A stretch of DNA of 56,494 nucleotides from Nannocystis sp. Lineage in GTDB: Bacteria; Myxococcota_A; Polyangia; Nannocystales; Nannocystaceae. Location of the stretch: assembly GCA_016712315.1 (NCBI GenBank), contig JADJRG010000011.1:1-56494 (forward strand), read 5' to 3'. Under the pieces are notes generated by a model, which was given only the letters and a program-made list of their open reading frames with translations, did not search any database and was not told where the DNA came from. The stretch's first letter is position 1; each line of letters opens with the position of its first letter. Positions 20,207 to 26,094 of this stretch are shown in pieces. The translations under genes and the position numbers were made by a program.

Positions 20207-21300
20207 GCCTGGAGCTTGAGAATCGGGTCGCGGAACTGGAGCGCAAGGCGCGCGCGACGCGCGTACTGCTCGACGCGGCGATCGTGGAGATCAAGGCTGC
20301 GCACGCTCGTCTCGTTGCCATCGAGACGCGCATGAACGCTCCGCCCGTGACGATCAACATGCGCCCTGGAGGCCTCGTCGCGCGCCGCGATGTGTACGGC
20401 GACGCAAAGCCGTCACTCGCACCGCCAGCCGTGGCAGGGACGACGCCGGACGTGGCGGTGTTCCCTGGCGGCTTCGTGCCCGCCCACGACGTGTCCGACG
20501 AGGTGCGCACCAGCCTCCGCGCCTGTCACGTCGACCACGATGCGTGCAGCGCCGAGCAGCGGAGCAGCGCAGGACAAGCAGCGCAGGGGCCGTGCGAGCG
20601 CGGCGTCGTGGACCTCGTGGCAGCGTCGGCAGACGATCAGCATGCAGCAGAGCGTGGCACGCCAGCAGCCGGCGCGGAGGTGACGGCGAGCGAGGGCGGC
20701 GACACTGCGCGGGCGGACAGCGCCGTCGCGGAACTGCGCGAGGTGGTGGACATGCTCGTCAAGGCGGACGAGTACGAGCGCAAGGCCGCCGCGATCGACC
20801 CGTTCGACAGCATGCGCAGGGCCCCGCTCATGTACGAGGCGAAGCGGATGCGGCGCGAGGTGGAAGGGTATCTCGTGCTGTGGCGCAAGAGCGTGGTGGC
20901 CATCGAGCGTCGCAAGTGGGCGGTGGCGATCGCGTCGGCGCTCGACGGCGCGGACCGCTCCGGCTGCGAGTCGTTCGTCAGCCGCGAGGAGATGGCGTAT
21001 TCGGTCGCTGCGATGCGCGCTGAGCTTGAGCGCGAGCGGAGGCTGCGGCGCGAGTCCGAAGAGGCGTTCAAGGCGGCGAACGACATGCGCAAGGAGGAGT
21101 CGCGCAACGAGCCGAACGTAAGGTCGCGCGCGGCCAAGCTCGAGATTGGGTCGCGCGTGCTCCTCAGGAGCGGGCCATGCAGGGGCGTCGTCGTCGGATG
21201 GGACGAGGACGGCGATCCGATGATCGACGGGTTCGTCAACGGTGGCCCGTTCGCGTGGTTCGCGGATGATGTCTCGATCGACACCGAGGCCACCACGTGA
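20203..21300 (+). CDS. Multidomain hypothetical protein, 365 aa
   Basis: An N-terminal coiled coil (about residues 1-45) leads into VTINMRPGGLVARRDVYGD, which resembles the end of the tape measure protein (VTINVYPGGFITRRDMY at about 35380-35430), with a second weaker copy VFPGGFVPAHDV. A disordered, acidic middle follows, then a coiled-coil helix (about 240-290). The C-terminal beta module has IGSRV then GWDEDGDPMIDG and resembles the end of the leftward protein at 4446-5030. The pieces look assembled from parts used elsewhere in this genome. Function unknown. ATG 20203 overlaps the previous stop. Confidence 0.6.
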   Translation: MSLELENRVAELERKARATRVLLDAAIVEIKAAHARLVAIETRMNAPPVTINMRPGGLVARRDVYGDAKPSLAPPAVAGTTPDVAVFPGGFVPAHDVSDEVRTSLRACHVDHDACSAEQRSSAGQAAQGPCERGVVDLVAASADDQHAAERGTPAAGAEVTASEGGDTARADSAVAELREVVDMLVKADEYERKAAAIDPFDSMRRAPLMYEAKRMRREVEGYLVLWRKSVVAIERRKWAVAIASALDGADRSGCESFVSREEMAYSVAAMRAELERERRLRRESEEAFKAANDMRKEESRNEPNVRSRAAKLEIGSRVLLRSGPCRGVVVGWDEDGDPMIDGFVNGGPFAWFADDVSIDTEATT

Positions 21301-22265
21301 CCGCCCGCGCGCTCCATCTGCGCCGTGAGCGCCGCGAGGGTGAGGGACTCGACCTGCGCGTCTCGCTCTGCGGCATGATCGCAGTCGACGTCACGGACTC
21401 GCACGTCGAGGTGACGTGCCGCGTGTGCCAGCGTCGCATGCGTGCGATGCGGCGCGACGAGCCGGTCAGCGGCGAGACGTACGGCGTCGAGGTCGCAGTG
21501 CATCGAGGGCGCGCGCTGCTCACGACGCAGGACCGACGCGCCATCGAGCGCAGCCGACGCGGCGAAGAGAACGAGCGGCCTCGATGGGGCACGCTCGCAG
21601 CTGCGTGGCAGCAGTGGGCGCGCGTGGTGGACGACGGCGCTCCGGTGCGCTCCACGAGCGACCCCGGACGCTTCGGTCAGGCGATGGGCGCGGGCGGCGG
21701 GACGGTGCGCACGCCTGGCGGGCGTGACGACATCGTGGACTTCGAGCGCGCTCTCGTGCGTGCGTGTGTGCCGCTGTCGGTCGGGCCGATCGAGGTGGGC
21801 GCGGACCTCGTGCGCGCCATCGTCGAGGCGCGTGCGGCGGGCAAGCGGGTGTGGTCGCCGACCGCTGGCCGCAAGGCTGGCACGTGGCGACGCGTGCCGC
21901 AGACGTACGAGGCGATCGCGGAGTCGTTGGGCGACGGCTGGACGAAGCGGCACGTGACGCTCGTGGTTCGCCACGTCACTCGTGAGATGACCGAGGACCT
22001 CGTGGCGCGTGGCGTGCTCGAGGCTCGCGAGCTGCGCCGAGGCGGGCGCACGGAGGCAGCGGAGATGCGCATTCCTGGATTCGACCTAGAGGGCTGGAAG
22101 GAGATCGCCGCGCACATGCAGACGAGCGTGTCGACGGCACAGCGCGCAGCCGCGTCACTCGGGCTGCCGGTGCGCACGTCGAGCACGGGCCGCGTGTACG
22201 CTCGGCGCGCGGAGATCGACGCGTGGAGCTCGCGGCAGGTCGAGCGAGCGAAGGAGAGCGCGTGA
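21297..22265 (+). CDS. Zinc-finger plus excisionase-like HTH protein, 322 aa
   Basis: Two DNA-binding elements can be seen. Near residues 40-50, VTCRVCQRRMRAM gives a half zinc finger. The final 65 residues, FDLEGWKEIAAHMQTSVST, then AAASLGLPVRTSSTGRVYA and RRAEIDAWSSR, match the helix-turn-helix plus wing of excisionase/MerR-like small domains. The middle (about 150-250) has helices with WSPTAGRK and may be another winged helix. A transcription regulator of the late or head region is a reasonable guess, given that the portal gene and phased repeats follow shortly downstream. GTG 21297 overlaps the previous stop as GTGA. Confidence 0.6.
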   Translation: MTARALHLRRERREGEGLDLRVSLCGMIAVDVTDSHVEVTCRVCQRRMRAMRRDEPVSGETYGVEVAVHRGRALLTTQDRRAIERSRRGEENERPRWGTLAAAWQQWARVVDDGAPVRSTSDPGRFGQAMGAGGGTVRTPGGRDDIVDFERALVRACVPLSVGPIEVGADLVRAIVEARAAGKRVWSPTAGRKAGTWRRVPQTYEAIAESLGDGWTKRHVTLVVRHVTREMTEDLVARGVLEARELRRGGRTEAAEMRIPGFDLEGWKEIAAHMQTSVSTAQRAAASLGLPVRTSSTGRVYARRAEIDAWSSRQVERAKESA

Positions 22266-22570
22266 GCGGTCAGATGACGAGAGAGCGACTCGACCGGTAC
22301 CGCGCGTGGCTTGCGGAGGAGCAGGCCGAGCTTGAGGCACAGCCGCGTTACGAGCCAACGATCGACTGGAAGGAAGACGCGGTTGGCGACCTGCTTGCCG
22401 AGGTCGAACGACTCGAGGCCGAGGTGAAGGCGGCGCATCGCTACGCCGAGGAGCAGATCGCGGCCAACAGCCGCACGCTGGACGAGATCGTCGAGATCCT
22501 GCGGCCGGGCGAGACGCTCGATGACGCGGGCATCATCGAGGCCGTGCGCTCGCTCGTGGAGCGTCGATGA
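22262..22570 (+). CDS. Coiled-coil hypothetical protein, 102 aa
   Basis: A 102-residue acidic protein with a coiled-coil-like helix (about residues 40-75, LLAEVERLEAEVKAAHRYAEE) and a short C-terminal part with EILRPGETLDDAGIIEAV. GTG 22262 overlaps the previous stop as GTGA; ATG 22274 is an alternative. Function unknown. Confidence 0.55.
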   Translation: MSGQMTRERLDRYRAWLAEEQAELEAQPRYEPTIDWKEDAVGDLLAEVERLEAEVKAAHRYAEEQIAANSRTLDEIVEILRPGETLDDAGIIEAVRSLVERR

Positions 22571-22713
22571 TCGTCGACATCCGACTCGTGCGCGACCGTG
22601 ACGGCTGGTGGCGTGCCAGCGTCGAGGGCGTGCGTGTGCGTGGTCGGTGGCGGACGCGTGTGTCCGCGCTGTCTGCGCTCGCTGATCTGATGCGTGGCGT
22701 CGCCGAGCGATGA
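22567..22713 (+). CDS. Small basic protein, 48 aa
   Basis: A 48-codon open frame from ATG 22567, overlapping the previous stop as ATGA, to TGA 22711-22713. The translation alternates strands with basic residues: VDIRLVRDRDGWWRASVEGV, then VRGRWRTRVSALSALADLM. This pattern resembles very small HicB-like or DUF proteins, but no partner toxin is present. It is the last gene before a clear promoter. Confidence 0.5.
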   Translation: MIVDIRLVRDRDGWWRASVEGVRVRGRWRTRVSALSALADLMRGVAER

Positions 22714-22774
22714 CGGAAAGGCCAATGGAATAGGCTGGGCTCGGCGGGTCGCGAAAGAAAGTTGAGCTAGGCAC

Positions 22775-22802
22775 TTGCGCATTTCCGCGCCGGGTGTATA
22801 TT
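22775..22802 (+). promoter_or_regulatory. Internal rightward promoter, probably near-leaderless
   Basis: TTGCGC (22775-22780), a 16-bp spacer and TATATT (22797-22802) lie in the 96-base gap before the gene at 22810. The predicted transcription start falls at about 22809-22810, on the ATG. The -35 hexamer is the same as at both early promoters, but there is no GACACGTGTC palindrome here, so it is probably not under the same repressor. It is among the most AT-rich short stretches in this part of the window. Confidence 0.65.
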
Positions 22803-22809
22803 GAGGCCC

Positions 22810-23067
22810 ATGACGACGACGAACAAGACCTGGAAGCGCGGCGGCAAGAACGTGATCACGGGCCAGGCGGTCGAGTGGAACGGCGAGGAGTACCTCGTTG
22901 ACTCCTACTACCAGAAGGGCGGCGCGGAGCACTACGTGTACGACTCGCACGCGATCGTTGGTCAGGTGTCGACAGTCGACGGGGTGGACCTCGCCGACGC
23001 GAATGCGCGCCTGTTCAGCGGCGAGGTCACGGCCGATGACCTCCGCGCGATCGTCGAGTCGCTGTGA
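22810..23067 (+). CDS. Hypothetical protein with its own promoter, 85 aa
   Basis: An 85-residue beta-rich protein: Lys-rich start, then ITGQAVEWNGEEYLVDSYYQ, VYDSHAIVGQVSTVDG and a helical end. ATG 22810-22812 lies at the predicted transcription start, so no normal ribosome site is possible; a later start is not available without losing the fold. Having its own strong-looking promoter, free of the operator palindrome, it might be expressed when the main units are silent. Function unknown. Confidence 0.6.
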   Translation: MTTTNKTWKRGGKNVITGQAVEWNGEEYLVDSYYQKGGAEHYVYDSHAIVGQVSTVDGVDLADANARLFSGEVTADDLRAIVESL

Positions 23068-23077
23068 CCGGAGTGCC

Positions 23078-23311
23078 ATGACGCCTGAACGACTGGAAGA
23101 GATTGTCGCTAGCCTCGTCGGCCAGACCGACCGAGACAAGGCGTGCGAGTTGGCCGCCGAGGTTCGTCGGCTGCACGAGGCCGTGCGTCTGGCGGCGGAG
23201 TTGATCCGAGACGGGCACGACGAGACGTGCAACGCGCGGTACGGCACGTACCGATGCCGATGCGACGCTGACGAGCGCGAGGCGTGGCTGCGCGCGTACG
23301 GGTCGCGGTAG
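23078..23311 (+). CDS. Small Cys-containing helical protein, 77 aa
   Basis: A 77-residue protein with a helical first half (PERLEEIVASLVGQTDRDKA) and a C-terminal CNARYGTYRCRCDADERE that could hold a metal. ATG 23078-23080 follows the previous gene by ten bases with GGAG upstream. Probably co-transcribed with the gene at 22810. Function unknown. Confidence 0.5.
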   Translation: MTPERLEEIVASLVGQTDRDKACELAAEVRRLHEAVRLAAELIRDGHDETCNARYGTYRCRCDADEREAWLRAYGSR

Positions 23312-23317
23312 GCCGCC

Positions 23318-23347
23318 TGACGCTCCGTGACGCGTATTGACGCGTCT
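23318..23347 (+). promoter_or_regulatory. Three to four 10-bp-phased repeats upstream of the portal gene
   Basis: TGACGC(TC), TGACGCGT and TGACGCGT start at 23318, 23328 and 23338, with a weaker TGA at 23348: an exact 10-bp period, one helical turn. They lie in the 161-base gap before the portal gene, where no other gene is seen. A site for an activator or repressor of the virion genes is likely. No convincing -35/-10 pair follows, so activator dependence is possible. Confidence 0.55.
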
Positions 23348-23472
23348 TGAAGGTTGGCACTCGGTCCGAAAACGTGCCTCTCTTGGGTAGGCTCGCGCGA
23401 CCTGGCCCCACCACCCACCTCCCCAGGACGCGTTGAGCCGCTTAAGGTGCGCCTGCGGCGCGTGGAGGCGTC

Positions 23473-24909
23473 ATGGCGTGGACCGACTGGCTCCCGTGGA
23501 GCAGGCGAGCGCAGGAGCCCGCGCAGCTGACGCTCAGCGGTGGCGCTCCCGTCGGCCGCGTGTACGGCACTCCGCGCACGTCGCGGCAGGTCGCCGACCC
23601 GCTGGAGTACGAGGTCAATGCGGGCCAGCAGCTCGTGAGCGCGCTGCGCTCCGCTGACGTCGGCACGATCTCGCCGCTCCAGGCCATCTACGAGGGCGCG
23701 CTCGTGCGTGACTCGCGCCTCCGCGGCGTGTCCGCTGCGCGCATCCACGCGATCACGTCGAGGCGCTGGGCAGTGCGCCCACCGGTCGGCTACGAGCAGG
23801 ACCGCGACGCGCTGGCGACGGCGCAATCGGTCTCGACGATCCTCTACGAGACGCCGGGCTTCGCGCGCCGCCGCGCCGAGCTTGCGCAGGGCATCCTTCG
23901 CGGCGTCGGCGTCCTCGAGCACGACTGGCAGCTCGACTCTCGCGGCTGGGTCGTCTCGCGCCCTCGTCCCATCGATCCCACGCGCCTCTCGGTCGACGAG
24001 TACGGCGAGCTGTGCGTGTACGAGCCCGGTGCGCCGTGCAACGGCAAGCCGCTGTCCTCGTGGCCGTTCAAGTTCCTCGTGCACAGCCCGACGGGCGGCG
24101 TGCATCTGCGCCTCCAGAAGCGCGGTGCCCTGCGTCCGCTCCTCGCGCTCGCGCTCGCCAAGCGGTTCGGGTTGCGCTGGTGGCTTGAGATGATCGAGCG
24201 GTACGGCCAGCCTCAGGTGTACGGCGTGGTCAACGAGACGAGTGCGTCGAGCACGCTGCTCGACGAGACGGTGGAGCAGCTCGGGCAACTCTCCTCGACG
24301 TGGCGCGCGGCGTTCAGGACCGGCGTCGAGTTGAAGGAGATCCCGGTCACGCTGTACCCGGAGTTGCACAAGCTCTTCGCGGACTACTGCAACACGGAGT
24401 ACGCGGTCTCTCTCCTTGGCGGCAACCTGTCGATCGAGGTCAAGGACGCGCAGACGTACGGCTCGCAGGCGCAAGCGCAGGTGCGCGGCGACATCCTCGC
24501 GGCCGACCTCACCGAGCTCGACGAGACGATCTGCGACCAGTGGATCGCGCCGCTCGTGCGCTTCAATCGGCCTGGCGCTGTCGTGCCCGTCATCGAGACG
24601 GCCGTGCAGGCTCAGCGCCCGTGGAGTGTCGCGGAGTACTCGGCCGGCCTCTGCACGAAGAACGAGCTCCGCACGTCGAACGGCTACGACGCGATCGACG
24701 GTGGCGACGTCTTTGCCGCGCCATCACTTCCGCCCGCGTACAGCGGGACACCGCTCTCTCTCCCAGCCTCCGCAAGCGCGCCGGGGGGTGCGCCTACGGA
24801 GGTCCCTTTTCCGAGGACCGTGACGACGCCGAATGGGGCGACGTCGCAGACCTCGACGCATCCGCTCGCGAGACTGCTCAGGCAGTCGTCGGACGACCAG
24901 GCGCGCTAG
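23473..24909 (+). CDS. Portal protein, Mu gp29-like (DUF935), 478 aa
   Basis: The portal ring protein through which DNA enters the head. Similarity to the Mu gp29/DUF935 family shows in PLEYEVNAGQQLVSALRSAD, RGVSAARIHAITSRRWAV, FLVHSPTGGVHLRLQKRG, ALAKRFGLRWWLEMIERYG, and LHKLFADYCNTEYAVSLLGG followed by VRGDILAADLTELDETICDQ (about residues 300-360). In the family a helical end of about 100 residues normally follows. Here this frame instead ends in a Ser/Thr/Pro-rich tail, and the expected helical end is found in the -1 frame after a slippery site at 24804-24810. ATG 23473 has GGAGG upstream. Confidence 0.85.
   Translation: MAWTDWLPWSRRAQEPAQLTLSGGAPVGRVYGTPRTSRQVADPLEYEVNAGQQLVSALRSADVGTISPLQAIYEGALVRDSRLRGVSAARIHAITSRRWAVRPPVGYEQDRDALATAQSVSTILYETPGFARRRAELAQGILRGVGVLEHDWQLDSRGWVVSRPRPIDPTRLSVDEYGELCVYEPGAPCNGKPLSSWPFKFLVHSPTGGVHLRLQKRGALRPLLALALAKRFGLRWWLEMIERYGQPQVYGVVNETSASSTLLDETVEQLGQLSSTWRAAFRTGVELKEIPVTLYPELHKLFADYCNTEYAVSLLGGNLSIEVKDAQTYGSQAQAQVRGDILAADLTELDETICDQWIAPLVRFNRPGAVVPVIETAVQAQRPWSVAEYSAGLCTKNELRTSNGYDAIDGGDVFAAPSLPPAYSGTPLSLPASASAPGGAPTEVPFPRTVTTPNGATSQTSTHPLARLLRQSSDDQAR
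24783..24845 (+). promoter_or_regulatory. Probable -1 frameshift signal in the portal gene
   Basis: In the portal frame two textbook X-XXY-YYZ heptamers occur: G-GGG-GGT at 24783-24789 and C-CCT-TTT at 24804-24810. Eleven bases after the second, 24822-24830 pairs with 24837-24845 (nine positions, one A-A mismatch) to give a GC-rich hairpin with a six-base loop. A -1 shift at either site enters the frame of the MuF protein. The tail chaperone pair of this phage also uses a slippery heptamer. A single missing G in the six-G run would give the same picture and must be excluded. Confidence 0.55.
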
Positions 24910-25802
24910 CGGCCGAGGCGCTCCTCGAGAGCGCATCTCTCGGGCGCTCGATGCTCGACCTGCTCGCGGCACACGCGCGCTCGCTGCGTGGACCGAGTGA
25001 CATCGACGAGGTGGTGGGCCGCTGGGCCGATCAGCTCCAGGCCGATGACAGGCTAGCTGGCCTGCTCTACCGCACGTCGTTCCAGGCGTCTCTCGGCGGC
25101 CAGCTGATGGTGCGCGAGGTGGAGCTTGCGGAGGACGATGACAGCGCGGCACGCGCGGTCGTCTCGCGCCGCGAATCGCCGTTCTTGGCGATGCCATTCG
25201 ATGACGCGGTGGCGTTCTTCCGTGCCAAGCGCCTCATCTCAGAGGCCGAGTTCGACGCGCTGCGCGACCGCTACCGAGAGGGCGGCTTCATCGCGCGCCG
25301 TCTCGCGACTGACCGGCTGCGCGAAGTGGCACGCACGAGCATCGCGCGGCTCCTCGAGCAAGACCTCACCACCGACGAGGTGTACGAGGCGATCCGCGCT
25401 GCTGAGCGCGACGAGGTGCGAGCGATGGGCATCGCGCCTGCGAGCCCGCACTACCTCGAGACCGTCGTCAGGACGAACGTCGCGACGAGCTACGGCGCTG
25501 GCCGCTGGCAGGCTGTCAACGATCCCGACGTGGCTGCGCTGCGTCCCTTCCTTCGCTACGTGACTGCGGGCGACGAGGCTGTCCGGCCGATGCACCGCGC
25601 ACTGCACGGGCACGTGTTCCGCACTGGCTCCGAAGAGGCCGCGTACTACGCGCCTCCTCTCGGTTTTCGTTGTCGCTGTTCGCTGACCACGATCAGCGCG
25701 CGTCAGCTCGAGGCGCGCGGCTACGTGCTCACCGAGGGACGCATCGACGGCGTGACGCCGGATGCTGGGTGGGAGTCCGCTCCCGGCCCGCTCACAGACT
25801 GA
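24810..25802 (+). CDS. MuF-type head morphogenesis protein, probably fused to portal by frameshift
   Basis: Read in the -1 frame after the portal slippery site, this 330-residue segment first gives the helical end typical of Mu gp29-like portals (RSMLDLLAAHARSLRG, SDIDEVVGRWADQLQADDRL). A MuF/gp7 domain follows: PFDDAVAFFRAKRLISEAEF, VYEAIRAAERDEVRAMG, LETVVRTNVATSYGAGRWQA and the diagnostic YYAPPLGFRCRCSLTTIS. MuF proteins assist head assembly and may travel into the host. No ATG, GTG or TTG occurs in frame between 24810 and 24951. ATG 24951 is the only ordinary start and would cut the portal-type end. A portal-MuF fusion made by frameshift is therefore favoured. Confidence 0.7.
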   Translation, partial: SEDRDDAEWGDVADLDASARETAQAVVGRPGALAAEALLESASLGRSMLDLLAAHARSLRGPSDIDEVVGRWADQLQADDRLAGLLYRTSFQASLGGQLMVREVELAEDDDSAARAVVSRRESPFLAMPFDDAVAFFRAKRLISEAEFDALRDRYREGGFIARRLATDRLREVARTSIARLLEQDLTTDEVYEAIRAAERDEVRAMGIAPASPHYLETVVRTNVATSYGAGRWQAVNDPDVAALRPFLRYVTAGDEAVRPMHRALHGHVFRTGSEEAAYYAPPLGFRCRCSLTTISARQLEARGYVLTEGRIDGVTPDAGWESAPGPLTD

Positions 25803-25811
25803 GTGTGCCAG

Positions 25812-25843
25812 CCATCGGCTGACACGCAGCCAACCGCCGATGG
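25812..25843 (+). terminator. Inverted repeat after MuF (terminator or processing hairpin)
   Basis: CCATCGGC (25812-25819) pairs with GCCGATGG (25836-25843). Inside it GGCTG (25817-25821) can instead pair with CAGCC (25827-25831), so two alternative hairpins compete. No T-run follows. It lies ten bases after the MuF stop and before two tRNA-like sequences, so an RNA-processing or partial-termination role is possible. Confidence 0.35.
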
Positions 25844-25859
25844 ATGTCGGCGGGCCTAT

Positions 25860-25932
25860 CGCGGAGTGGCGAAGCAGAAACGCACCGGCCTCATAAGCCG
25901 GCCACGCACGGGTGCGATTCCCGTCTCCGCAA
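25860..25932 (+). tRNA. tRNA with CAT anticodon, initiator-like acceptor
   Basis: A cloverleaf can be drawn. Acceptor 25860-25866 pairs with 25925-25931 over six pairs plus a C1-A72 mismatch. The anticodon stem is CCGGC/GCCGG with loop CTCATAA (anticodon CAT at 25892-25894), and the T-stem is ACGGG/CCCGT. C1-A72 mismatch is a mark of bacterial initiator tRNA. However, the third G-C pair of the initiator anticodon stem is reversed here, the D-loop lacks the usual GG, and the T-loop is TGCGATT. CCA is not encoded. It could be a Met, an Ile (modified CAT) or a diverged initiator tRNA. Confidence 0.7.
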
Positions 25933-25988
25933 TCGTCACCGGATCTGATGTTGCCGCTCACGCGGTGATGGCCGTTGCCGGGCGAGTC

Positions 25989-26069
25989 GTTCCGCTGGGC
26001 CGATAGGTAAGGCCGCCGACGCTTGCAATACAGCGCCGGTCTATCCCGGTTCGAATCCGGGGCGGGACG
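25989..26069 (+). tRNA. tRNA-like gene with enlarged anticodon arm
   Basis: Acceptor GTTCCGC (25989-25995) pairs with GCGGGAC (26062-26068). The D-stem is GGCC/GGCC with a normal loop GATAGGTAA, and the T-arm is the canonical CCCGG-TTCGAAT-CCGGG. The part between D and T arms is about seven bases too long. Its best fold is an eight-pair stem (one A-C mismatch, 26016-26023 with 26032-26039) and an eight-base loop TGCAATAC, so no standard anticodon can be assigned. It may be a degenerate tRNA, a tRNA with altered decoding, or a tRNA-shaped RNA with another use. Confidence 0.5.
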
Positions 26070-26094
26070 GTTCAGTCATCGCCGAGGAGGCACC

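Noticed and set aside
23349..23372. Sigma-54 type promoter (TTGGCAC) before the portal gene
   Set aside because: The second half (TTGC-type element at the right distance) is missing.
22441..24474. 677-codon minus-strand open frame
   Set aside because: Runs antisense to portal and small genes with promoter between; composition is Arg/Leu/Asp-rich and no motif is seen, so it is a shadow of high-GC coding DNA.
24300..24809. GTG-started frame upstream of MuF inside the portal gene
   Set aside because: Its N-terminal 170 codons are Arg-rich and overlap conserved portal sequence; only the part after the slippery region looks like protein.
25803..26006. Plus-strand open frame over the tRNA region
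   Set aside because: It covers a foldable tRNA and hairpin, has no ribosome site and no protein-like composition.
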